In this document: in pieces, positions 36,744-48,400 of the stretch
Layout of the letters: each line of letters begins with the position of its first letter
How positions within the stretch are numbered: the stretch's first letter is position 1
Assembly (NCBI GenBank): GCA_950295325.1
Contig: OX485803.1
Span: 1,734,001 to 1,798,000 of the forward strand
From: Polytrichum commune
Taxonomy: Eukaryota > Streptophyta > Polytrichopsida > Polytrichales > Polytrichaceae
Reading direction: 5' to 3'
DNA: 64,000 nucleotides
Translations under genes and position numbers: made by a program
The notes under the pieces: model-generated
Told to the model about the DNA's origin: nothing
The model's input: only the letters and a program-made list of their open reading frames with translations
Database searches by the model: none

Positions 36744-38207
36744 TGACTGATGGGGGGTTAGAGTTCTTCCATCTTCATTGAATTAAACATCGCTCGAGCT
36801 GACGAGTCCATCACACTCAAAAGTGTACAGCTGCCCAGAATGCATCGCATTACTGGGCCAACGAAAGTGCACAATTGCTCTTCACAATATAATGCCAAGG
36901 GTTCGCTTTGGCTTGTTACATTCATTTGGACTCTGCCTCATCACCATGTGTGTCAATATTTTTCTTGGTGTCTTCTCTGCTGCATTCACATGTTATGTTT
37001 TGTATTTACTGTATCAACTTTGTACACAGTCTTCAAAACTCTGCCAAGTGTTTGTAGGCCTATAAATACTATGTATTTTTGTACATTGTTTATTCAGCAC
37101 TGTGTTCCTGTGGTTTCTGTGGCCCAAACTCTGTAATTTGTGTAATTTGTCAGTTTGAATGCATTGTTGCATTCCAAGTGCTGAGAAGGATAGTGACAGC
37201 AATGCAGTACTCCATTTCAATCACTCACACACACAAAAAAATTTAAAAAAAAAAAAATAAAAAAAAAAAATACACACACACACACACACACACACAGTTC
37301 CCTGCCAATTCGTCAAGGCTTCAGTGCATGTACATGCAATACATCTGTCATGAACTCAGGAAGAACAACTGTACACGCAACTGGAACTTTACACGTAATA
37401 TCTTTTGGGGTTGGGGATATTCATAAACACTGTGGGATATTTCCACGCGCGAAATACCAACATGCCACCCGTTGTGAGTGTTCAACTTCCACGGGATGGT
37501 CAACTTTACTATGGCACGGAAGGTGGGCCAGGACACTTCTAATTCAAATAGGACTCTATTTGTGACTTCCTCACTGGTTTCTTCAATCTAACTCCCGTAA
37601 TTTACTTGTTTAAGAGTAAGTCACACAACAGCTTGGCAGAAGGACATTGGGGAAGGTGGGTCAAGTCTAAGTTATTCCCTTCACAAGGACTCTGCCAGTC
37701 AGTCGCAGAGGCCAACACATGTCTGTGCTGACTCCTTGCATGCCAGAAAATGCATAGAAAAGGGTAATCCAGACTCAAGCTCTAGCCATTATAAGTGGCC
37801 CATTTGAGTCGGTTGTAATAAAGGAATAAGGACTTCCACAGATTCCATGCCAGGTTTAAATATACATGTGTCCTGGAAAAAAGAGCTTCACTTGCCCAAA
37901 GGCTCCTAATGCCCATACTCATGGCAACTTTGAATAACAAGTCGACACTTCCAAATTTGTCACAGGTTATGTGGCTTGACTTGGTCATTGACATGAGTGA
38001 CGGTCGCGGCTAGTAATGGAAAACAAACAATGTAGTGGCCCATTTAGTTGTTTGGTTGTTACGAAGCAATACAAAAACTTCCACAGATTCCATGACAACT
38101 TTGAAAATATACATGTTTGATGGAAATAAGAGCCTCTCTCGCCTAACTTAGGCTCCTACTGCGTGTTTGCATAACATTAGATAACAAGTCAATACTTCCA
38201 AAAATCA
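36744..38207. other. 3'UTR of LHY-like gene and convergent intergenic spacer
   Basis: T-rich sequence to about 37140 probably includes the LHY 3'UTR. An A-rich tract with (CA)n follows at 37236-37296. Direct repeats of about 100-150 bases lie near 37830-37990 and 38075-38240 (ACTTCCACAGATTCCATG, GACTTG.TCATTGACATGAG). The second overlaps the 3' end of the F-box gene. Confidence 0.5.
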
Positions 38208-41200
38208 TCACAGATTATGTGACTTGACTTGCTCATTGACATGAGCAACAGTCGCAGCTAGTAATGGGCCAGCAAGTGCATAGATGCTAATGATATTGAG
38301 CTCCTCGGGTGAGAGCGGTTTGGCATTGTGTGTGGCGATGCACATGGAGACGTCCAGGAGCACATAACTGGGTGTCACCACTTCCTCGGCCCGCCAAAAC
38401 GAGATATCAAAGAAGAGAGCCTCCCGCTCGATGTCGCGTTGCCGTTTCCGTATTCCTGCATGCATTCGGTCGCGTCTCCGGGCCTCTCGGGTCTGCTCGC
38501 TCTCTCCTCGGATTTGACCCTCCCGGGATGATCTCGACCCTCGTAGTAATCGGCGGCCCCGTTCCCGTCGAATTGCCCCTATTTGTGGTCGGTATTGTGG
38601 CAAGTCCATCAACCTACATTCAAATCCAACCCATGGGATTTCACTTACCTATTGACCAACAATAATACATTGTGCGACCAACATCCAAACTGATACGCTA
38701 CGGCATTCCATCGCATATTGATTTGATTCTCCTGTTTGGCTTTGTGGCAAATCCATCAAGCTACATAGAAACCTTACCCTGTGATTTTTAGTATCCTATT
38801 TATTATCAACGATATGTTTTGCAACTAGAACCCAGGCTTCTAATGCACTCAGGGATTCAAACTGATATGCTAAGGCATTCTATCCCATGGAATGCCTTGA
38901 CACATCAGCTTCAATCCCATGTTCGGTATTGTGGCAAGGGCATGGGATTACCGCAAGTGAGAAGAATTATTCTGGACGATGGGCTGTTGTCTTTGTGGTT
39001 GGGTGTCCTCCCCTTCGCCTTCCCGTCCAATTTCCCCCTGCTCTCCATCTGCATCTAATATCTCCGATTCTGAAACATGAATCCACAGCTTCAATGTGAG
39101 GATAGTTTCAATACTCGACGGATGCAGAAACCCTATAAAAATGTCTGAAGGAAAAAAATAAGGAGAGAGAGCGAAAGTAGTTTGTGTACCTGTATCTTCG
39201 AGATTGCCAAACGCCTGCAACCTGTTATTGGTGGTTGAAGGATCGCTGCTCTCGTATGGGACACAGACCACCCCTTCATTTGTGTAGTGTCGCCCTTCAT
39301 CGTTGCTATTTTCCAAACCACATGAGGGAGTGTGATGCAATATATCATTTGAGGTCGAGGATAAATCGGGCTCGTTTTCCGGCCCTGCTACCACCTAATT
39401 TCAATAAATGAAATGCCTTTGGATTATTAGATTTTGGAAACAGGGAGCCAAGGATAAATAAATGAGGCATGGGTTTATGTGTCAAGTGAACAAGGTTTTG
39501 AATAATCACTATTGTACTTAATCCGAATTTTCAATGCTACAAGTTTGATGGTTGTCAGGTTTAAGTGATTTGCCTGCTTGCCCTTCAATTCTTTAAGGGT
39601 AGAATTGCCCTGATTTTGGAGTTCAGAACCTGCCAACGAGTCGCCTCCTTCTGGAAAACTTTCAGAGGTACCAATAAGACCGACTCTCAAGTCTCGAGGG
39701 TTTTGTTGTAATTCTTTGTCGACTGCTGCCTCTTTCTCGTCCACTGGAGCTGCTTCCACTTCCTTCCGCTTCTCGTCTTTGGGTTTACGCCCTTGACATT
39801 TACGGAAACTCCCGATTCGGGAAGCTCGCTCACCTTCACGTCTCCTGGACGCATCAGCACGTAAACCTCGCTTAAACGACTGCTTCCCCACTAACCTCGT
39901 TTTCGTCTCTTTTGGATTAGCCATGGTACTACTCATTTGTCTCTTGCGGGCAGAACAGCTTGTTCGGCAGGATTTGTACCTGCCAACATTATCTCGTGAG
40001 GAGCCTTTTTCCTTTTCCTGGGGCTTTACTTTCGCTGTGGCACTTGAAAAACTGCCACCACCCGTTTGTTTGGCCCTCGTGGTGGCGTTGCTCTCGGTTT
40101 GCTTGTCACTGACATCACCAAATCTAAATGCTGGTGCTTCTTGAAGCTTTCTCTTGCTCTTGGAATTACTTTCACGTGATGTGGATGAGCTCGCTGAGCT
40201 TGGCCGACTCAGCTTCGGCTTTTGCCACAAGTCCAGGTCACCTTCTTCGTCGTCGTCTGGACTTTGCGTTCCGGCCTAAAGTGCAACATTTTCAAAAAAA
40301 CACGAAATGTTGTCAATAGAGAAATATTGAAAGTAGACAGCTTCAAGAAGCATGCCAGCTGGTGCATGGGTGTCATGACAAGTTTGGTCTGGTACAGAGG
40401 TGATTAATGCATGGTGTCAATAATGTACACCAACAAATGGTATCAAAAACGTACCCACAGGTTTCAAAATTATAGTACAAATCAAATAATGATAAGCTTA
40501 TTTGGTGGGTATGTTAAGGTGAGAGAATCTTTGTATACCCGACGAGTTATTATTTGGGTCAATAACATTCTAAACCAGATTGATACTAGGACACTTTTAC
40601 TTAGATATGAAGGTTCTTCATGGTACATAGGCCATAATGATATTGAAAACAAAAATACTGTCAGATACCCATTACCCTACTGGTATCAAAGAATGTGAAA
40701 TCCTCATTAGAGATTCCCGAATGGAATTAAAAAAAATACAATACACTGGTTATTATTACCTCGTTTTCGGGACTGAGATCTTCTGGTTTACCGTAAGTCT
40801 TCCAGTACGGGCTTGAAGAACACGATGACTCGTAGTCTCTCCCACTAGGTCCTTCCGAATACATGGCGCGGTGGGTCGAGGGAGCTGATTCTGTCGTGTA
40901 ATCTTCGAGTTCGGCCTCATCATCATGCTGAGATTGAGCGACATCATCATCCTGTTCACCACCAGCAATGTCACTTGACGCGGATCTTGGCAGTTCGTTG
41001 CTCATTTCATCTCGGAGGCGGCACGCCATGATTTCATCAAAATTCCGTAACCGCGCGGATTGCGACCGGACGAGTATCTTCTGCCCTACTTCGTTAGGTT
41101 TCGTACCAATTTCAACTGAAGATTTGGGTTCTGTCGAGCTCGAAGACGGTTCTTCAGGCCCAGCCAAACTTCGCTTCCCACTCAACCATTTCTTCACACT

Positions 41201-43995
41201 GTCATCCTGGCATGTCTGGTTCCCCATGAACCTGCCCATGGCCAACTGAGTGGCTGACTCTCCTTCAACTGGTGAAGGGCCAGCATCAGTCGAAGTCGCG
41301 ACGAAACTCGATCTGGATTCTACCAAACAATCCTGACAAACCGCGAACGGGTAGCTTATTTGAAACTCCTTACAATTCTCACAAGAGTATTGGTGTAAGC
41401 CTGGATTGTCGTTGGAGCTTTGCATCAGGTTTGAAGTTGATGAAGAGAAATGCCTATGACTACTCTCAACACACGGAGATGAAGAGGTTGAAGGCTCCGC
41501 GACCTCGGTGCTTCCATCACTTAAAGAATTTCTTTCCGTAGGAAATTCATCCTCAACGGTGATGACCCTCTTCCCTCTGTCACCTCTGTCTCGTGCATTG
41601 CTGCTACTATTCATGTTTTCATTCCGTTGAGCCCATTGTGCTAAACCCTCATCCTCAGCACTCGAGAATTTCACTGCACCAGATTCATCCGTCTCTTGAT
41701 GATTCTGTTTCTGTGGTTCCGAATCTCCAGCGGTAGTGTTACCTGCTTGATCCGTAGCCTCCGAATTCTCATCTCCAACCCTACCTCCCAATCGTTGCTC
41801 CCGAACTTGTTTAATTTGATGCTCCCGCATGTGAACTGTCACACTTTCCACCATATCCACAAGGAGGAGCCGCTTGAGTTTCTTGAACCGGTCGATGAAT
41901 GTCGGAACGGAGTCTCGAAACTCGTCTAAGCCTTGCACAATGGCGAACACGATCACCGGTACCATTCTTTTGAGCACATCGTTGCTCGGGGCAATCACTT
42001 GGCGTAAATGGAAGTCTAGGGTTCGCCTTACGTTGTCAATGTCACGCATACGTCGCACTTGCAAACCTGGAACTGATCTCTGACGATGTTGTCCATTTGC
42101 AGCTCTTCGCACAACGAAGTTGCCTTCGTTGTTCTCGACCTCGCCATCGCCATGGTTTTCTGTCTCGCCATCTACACCGCCATCGCCAGGAGTATCTGAA
42201 ACGGTTACATGCGGGAAGCTTTCATCGTCTCGGGGGGTGGTGGTGGGGGTTGCACTAGTGTTTAGGGTTGCATGGAAATTCTCACTAGAATTATCTGGAG
42301 TTGTTGTTGATGTTCCTAGTGCGGTTGGTGCATCTGTGTTCCTAGTGAACATGTACACACCTAACCCTGGGCTTGTGTTTACGGGGCTCCCGGGGGTCGA
42401 CCGCTCAGACCTGTCAGCATAGCTTACGGGGAACAACAATGATCTACAGATGCATTCCACAAGTGCCACAACAACAACAACAAACAGAAAATTCCTTCTA
42501 TCTTCTGTGATTTCGATCATGGCATCATCGATGGCATTCATGATTGATGTGAACATTGGTGTCAAGCGTATCAGCTTTCGGACCTCTCAAGAGGTTAAAG
42601 ATGATAACGATCTACACATGAAATCCAAATTGGAAATTCCTCAACCATAAGAATGCATGCATCAAACTCGACTACTCCAAGTTCTATCAATGTCAGTCAT
42701 TCTGAGGTTGAATTCTGCCATTGAAACATCAGGTCTCTGTGTCATTGATTTCGAGCGCTCGGACTAGCTGTCAAAAGGTTACGGGGAACGACAATAATCT
42801 ACAGGTAAATTCCACAAGTGCCACAACAACAACAACAAAATGCTTCAATCTGTTCTGTTTTGAAACAATGTCATAGCTGATACCATGAATGGCAGATGTG
42901 ACATTGGTGCCAGGCGTATCGAGTTTTCGGACCTCTCAAGAGGTTAAGAGGTTCAAAGATGATGATGACCTACAGAAAATCCAAATTGGAAATTCCTCGA
43001 CCACAAGAGTACATGCATCAAACTCGAGTACTCCGAATTTTATCAATGTCTTTCATTGGGAAATCCAGCTGTTCAAAACCTTAAGTCTAGGGAAAGATAA
43101 TCCACAGATGAAATTCACCCTTGAAAAACCTACAGGGACAAAGGGGGTACATGCTCAATCTTCTCACTTTTCAAAATTAGCATCAATGATGCCATTCGAC
43201 CTTGAGATTGGATGTGAAGAAGATGATGCAGAACTGCGCAATCCACATTACATCAAGTTTCCGAGGGTTAAGAAAGGGATATTATGTGTACCTTGGATTG
43301 AGCAATGGTGTGGTCTCTGCAGCTTGCTCTGACCTGACATTATCCTCTTCTTCATCTACACCTCCGACAAGAGAAATCTCGTTGTTTATGAGAATTCCCG
43401 GATCCAGAACAACGTGACTTTCATCATTTTGATCATGAAGGTTAAGACCATTTCTCGGACCTGCACTCGAACCTCCACCGCCAATTGGCTCCTCATCATG
43501 ATTGTTGGCAGCAACATTCGATCCCGGACTGATCGCACAATCAAACTCTGCAAAATCGCCACTCTTGGCAGCCATGAAGACGAATTTCTCAACTGAGGCA
43601 CCGATCTCTGCGTACCGCATACACCGAGCCCACGACGGCGGTAGCTCATCCTTGGGCTGCCCTACTCGCACTATGAGCGATTCGAGGTCCCGGAACGCTT
43701 TCACCATCACGTAGATGCTGCGGAGCTTCTGGTCGTAGGAGGAGAATCTGCCTGGGCAGGAAATTGAGAGTGCGGGGACCTTGGATGCTTGGCCTCGGAA
43801 TGCACGGGACACAGCCATGCATCTCACCAGTGTCTTGCAATCTGCGACGGCGGAGAATATGAGTTGGAGGACTTCATCTGGAAGGTTGTCGAATTGGTCC
43901 GAGTGGCTGCCTGATCGATCCTCCTCCTCCATTGCTTTGTTCTTTTGATGTGTTGTAGAATTCATCTTCTTATGATTTCTGAGCCGATTTTTCAT
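38208..43995 (-). CDS. F-box protein, AUF1/AUF2-like, six exons, ~1240 aa
   Basis: Likely substrate adaptor of an SCF ubiquitin ligase. Exons: 43995-43292, 42410-40760, 40275-39630, 39387-39190, 39069-38952, 38613-38208. All have GT-AG borders and joining phases agree. The third donor and fourth acceptor are least certain, and an acceptor before 39394 is possible. A TGA at 44026-44028 precedes the ATG in frame. The F-box is at residues 35-70 (FDNLPDEVLQLIF..., KTLVRCMAVSRAF). An ESLIVRVGQPKDELPPSW block follows in exon 1. Around 384-429, VPVIVFAIVQ...KRLLLVDMVESVTV resembles the mid-region of Arabidopsis AUF1/AUF2. In exon 6, ALFFDISFWRAEEVVTP...VSMCIATHN resembles their C-terminal block. Those proteins are only about 350 aa. 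Here acidic, Ser-rich (exon 2) and Lys/Arg-rich (exon 3) linkers expand it, and a C-x2-C-x11-C-x2-C motif lies near 578-596. The family match was judged by eye. Confidence 0.75.
38590..38955 (-). repeat. duplicated exon-6 boundary in intron 5 of the F-box gene
   Basis: The start of exon 6 (TAG/GTTGATGGACTTGCCACA) recurs in the intron as TAG/CTTGATGGATTTGCCACA near 38736-38758, and as TTGCCACAATACCGAACATG near 38920-38938. Flanking intron sequence (AAACTGATAYGCTAMGGCAT near 38687 and 38857) is duplicated as well. Confidence 0.7.
40425..40700 (+). mobile_element. MITE-like insertion in intron 2 of the F-box gene
   Basis: The segment begins near TGGTATCAAAAACGTACC and ends near CTACTGGTATCAAAGAATG, so GGTATCAAA recurs at both ends. 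It is homologous over most of its length to about 13590-13920 in the intergenic region. It has no coding content. The element class is not determined. Confidence 0.5.
42411..43080 (-). repeat. ~360-bp tandem duplication in intron 1 of the F-box gene
   Basis: The intron sequence adjoining exon 2 (42411 to about 42760) is repeated at about 42768-43080. Shared blocks are TTACGGGGAACRACAATRAT, TTCCACAAGTGCCACAACAA, TCGGACCTCTCAAGAGGTTA and AAATCCAAATTGGAAATTCC. The duplication carries a second copy of the exon-2 acceptor (GACAG at 42768-42772). Confidence 0.85.
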
Positions 43996-44079
43996 GTGAG
44001 AGATCGCCCTAGCCAAAAACCCCCGTCAAGGAACCTTCACAAGTTCATCTTGACAATATGATCAGCTTATCAAGTTCGG

Positions 44080-44990
44080 TGGTCTTTCAGATCACACAGG
44101 ATTCCAAGTTCTTCCACACATGGTTTCAGGCAATTTTCTATAATCAACTCTGCGGTGATCTCTTGCCGAGTCTATCTCCTGGAGCTGTCTGTATCGATTT
44201 CTTCATGTGGGAGAGATCATCAACTTTGCGGTGGACCTTCAATGGGCTCCGAAACTGAACCAATCATGTGAGATCACCATAGCCGAAGCCCTTGCCACAG
44301 AACCATTAGAGGTTTATCGGTACCACGAAATTTGGCCACATGATCAGCTATTCTTTCAGATTACGCATGGTTTATTCTTCCCACACGCGGTTTGATGGAT
44401 TTTTATGTGATCAACTTTGCGGTGAACCTTCAGTAAGCTCCGAAACTAAACCGATCGGTATTTCTGCAACCCTAATTTTTGACGTGGAGGTACCAAGTTC
44501 CTGTTTTGGTAGATCACACATGATTTCTTCTTCCACACAAGATGTATCCTCACGTGGCTTGATGCATCGTTCTATGAGCAAATTTGCGGTGAAGCTTCAA
44601 CATGCTCCCAAACTGAACCAATCTCCATCAATCAGAGTTTTGTGAACCCTAATTTTGGACAAGCCAAGTACCTGATTGTTTCAAATCACACATAGTTCTT
44701 CTTCCACACAGATATCATCTTGAAATGGTTCGATGCATTTTTGTCTATGAGCAACTTTGCAGTTAAGCTTCAAAAGGTTCCGAAACTGAACCAAGCTCCA
44801 TCAACCAGTATTCTCCGAATCCTATGTTTGGACATGGCAATATCTCCTTGCCAAGTTCCTCTTTCTTGCAAACCACACATAATTTTCTTCTCTCACATCG
44901 TCTGATGCATTATTCATGAGCAACTTTGCGGTGAAGATTCAATTGGCTCCGAAACTCCATGAGTCAGTATTTTGTAGCAACCCACAAGCG
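44080..44990 (-). repeat. ~170-bp tandem repeat upstream of the F-box gene
   Basis: Six occurrences of CAACTTTGCGGTGAAGCTTC-like sequence start at 44144, 44221, 44412, 44579, 44751 and 44921. The last four are spaced 167-172 bases. Each repeat also has GCTCCGAAACTGAACCAATC, an AACCCTAATTTT.GAC block and AGATCACACATGRTTTCTTC. The array begins about 85 bases upstream of the F-box gene ATG, so it lies in the promoter or 5'UTR. Short ORFs within it are repeat shadows. Confidence 0.85.
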
Positions 44991-45369
44991 CAGTGCGTAC
45001 AGGAGGATCAAAATGGCTGCCAGGAGCTGTCTTCCTTCAACTTCCGCCGCATCTTTCATCTCTGGACTACATCTCCTTATGATTTTTTGTCCACCACCTC
45101 ATATTTGCTGCACTTGCTGACAGAAAACATCAAACAACTATACATATGGATCGATTGAATACTTATTTTTGAGGGAAATTCAGCAGACTTCAGACACCAC
45201 CGTAGCTCTTATGTGCAGGCACTCATTTTTCTCGTAGGAAGGCTGAAATTTGCAATGAATGTGGGGATTTTTCATGGCAAAGAGAGCGATGAGAGAGGCC
45301 AAGGGGTGTGATGAGACCCCATTCACGACTGTTGGATTAGGGCGGACACACACTCAATGGGTACAGTCT

Positions 45370-45441
45370 GCCCTCTATAAGTGTTAACATTTCTAATTGG
45401 GGGATTATATTCGCCCTGAATTAGAAATGTTAACACGGGCA
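45370..45441. repeat. perfect 18-bp inverted repeat (hairpin)
   Basis: GTGTTAACATTTCTAATT at 45381-45398 is exactly complementary to 45419-45436, with a 20-base loop. Beyond a 7-base one-sided bulge, TGCCC / GGGCA can extend the stem. The preceding GGCGGACACACACTCAATGG resembles GGCGGACATGCATTAGATGG near 47717, so the sequence may belong to a dispersed element. Confidence 0.85.
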
Positions 45442-48400
45442 CAATGCATTTGGATGAGCAGGATAATTGTAATTCGCAATCATCGTTCACCGATTTTTGA
45501 GTTGATACCGGTAATCTTAACAACCTAGTGCAGTCCATGATTCAGTGTGACATCCAACTAAATCCGCAAAGATCAAGACACACTACCGTAGGGTGCTGTC
45601 TGGTTTGACACAAAATAATTGTTCTCTGAAAGGTAATTGCCACTTGCCATTTCCACATTGGTCAAGACCATACTCAATCCAACATGGACAATACCTTTCG
45701 GCACTCAAAATGTTGAACCACACATCACTGTGCAGTATGTATGGATTAGATAACCAACGAGAGGAGTGCATGACTCATCACTTCCACGGCTCGCCATCTC
45801 CCTATTCAAGCCGATCATCTCATGGACAAAATCTTGGAAATATGGATGACATCATGCCTACATGGATGAAACATTGCGGCAAGTTCCAAGAGCCTTTTTG
45901 CTCTTGGATGAGTTATGTGGAGTTTAAACTTCATAACTAATCGCTCATCCATGAGCAAAAGGGCTCTCAAAACTCGTCATAATGTTCGTTCATGTAGGCG
46001 CAACATCACCCATAATTCTCAAATTTTGTGCATGAGTTGATCGGTTATGATTGATAACCAACTCGAGTAGGTGGATGACTCATCGCTCCTGCGTCTCACC
46101 ATCTATTCTCCTCTTGATGGTTAGCAAGTGCATAGTATTGTGTTTAGAAGGTGTTCCTTTCTTTTTGATGAGGAGATTCAACATTCACTTGAGGGATTGT
46201 TTCCTTTCTCAATCTAGGAATTTCTTAGCCAATCAACGATTGTCAAACACTTGAATTGTCAGTTTTGCAAGTCTCAAAATTGGAGTTGAGATGCAAAATT
46301 TATAAGAGGTCAAAGTGAAGATTGCCTTCCTCTTTACACGATTGCATAAGCGCCCTCCTAGTTGTGTTAACAATTGAACCTAAACTGGTTGATGTATTCT
46401 AAGACCTCAATAACACATGTTGCCACCAGTAGGTGGTTTCAAGTACTTTCTGGGAGCTAGAGCAACAAACATTCTTTTTAGTGAGAAATACAACAAAATG
46501 TTAAATGTCGCCATTTGATGTGTCTAGCTATTATGCACAACATGATAGCACAGACCCATGCGCAGTTCATCGAATTTGTAAGTATTGAAGATATAAAAAA
46601 ATTAAAAATTAAAAATTAAAGAGTCTCTCCAGAGTCACAACACAGTCTTGCAGAACTTCACATCCTTCAACCAACCTGAAATATGTTGGAAATTGGCAAG
46701 CAATTGCTCGGACTTGGTTCATGTCTGCACACAAGACAACCTTGAAGTCAATATACACTTTTGTGCAAGTGCCAGACAAAAGACTTTATGCAGTTTGGTG
46801 GTATTTGCCATTATCTTAGTCGATCAGTCAGGGAACAAGTACTACAACTCATGCAGAAATCCAAGTACCCGTTTGAACAGACCAAAAATCTTCGGACTAA
46901 GTTAAGCCAAGATGTTACTGCATTCACAAGCTTGTACCTATGCCACTAAACATTGAATCAACTGGTCAGCTAATAGATATGCATGAGCGCTTGCAAGGTA
47001 CAAAGCAATGCACAGCACACAGTGTCCAGGGATATTTTTGGGCATAACCAATCGAAACCATAGTGTTTCCAAGTCCAACTGGTTACATGTTGTGATCTTT
47101 CGGTTTTTGTTTATTAGCTTGAAGTATATTCCATAGATTCTTCTAAACTGATCGGTAGCTATTTTGGAGTCTTGAACTTCAAATATTTATCTCTCAAACT
47201 CAATTGGTTCATCTATAACTAGCAGTCGGTTCTCCCCATTAACGATGCACACCATGATAAGTAGAACATGCTAAAGCCACTACTCGAGCCAAACCAACAT
47301 CCTAAAATCTCAATGAACAATATGCACATATTGGTTTTGAGGATCTCCTCCTACATTATATTTCTCATAATGGATGGGTTCTTTATGGCTACCTAGTTCT
47401 TCATATCAAGCTCCGTAAATGTTTAAGGTCAACCCTAACTATAAAATTGACACTAAATCCTAAATAGTAATCGTGTTCAACGCTTGAAGTGACAGTTAAA
47501 GCTCATCTACTTTTTGTTTCAAGAATATATAATTTAAAGAAAATTACTAATACATTCATAGAGAATTGTGAAATTTATAAATATTTTTTCAATGTGCCAT
47601 ATAGCCCCCCATTTAATCTATATAGGTAGTAAAATTCCCAAGTTTGACAATGAGTTTGGGTGCACACCCTTGGGACCTAAGCACTCACATCGGACACTCT
47701 AGCCCATTGCATTAAGGCGGACATGCATTAGATGGATACACTTCTCTTTGCACCCACTTTTCATAGGATTTGAAAGACACAATTAGTGTTAGACGATTAA
47801 CAAATCGCCAACTTGATTAAGTCTTCTCCAAATAGAAACTTGCAGGCGTTAAGGTTAATGTGGTTAGGGTTGCTTTTGTTGTTGTTGAGAATGGAATGCA
47901 GTTCTTTCGCTACCAAGTTGGTTATCTGCCTAACTAGTGAAGTCTCTACATGCTTACGCACCAAAATTTTAGTGCTCAAATGAATATCTCATTCAAAGCG
48001 AAGATTCTAGTGCTCATTAAGTGGCCATATAAGTCCGCTCTAATCATGTGAAATATTGAACCTAGAATGGTTAACATATTTGGGTTGCGTACTTCAATCT
48101 CTTTTAAACACGTCCATTTTTATTTTTAAATTGTCAGTTTTTGGATTTACACCTAACCACATACCACTCAAATTTTATAGGTGTCCACATTACTGCTTGT
48201 CTTCAATTTATGCACGTCTACCTTACCCATGAGCTGTAACTTACGTAGACTTCTTGCACATGATGTCCTTGGCTACTGTAGATCTTAGTGTCAGCCACCA
48301 AACAATCACCGTACTTCTCCCCCAGAAGCAATTATGGAGCGTATAAAACAAGGCAAGCTGCACTGAAAGACTTATGACATCGATCCTGGGTGGAGCCGAG

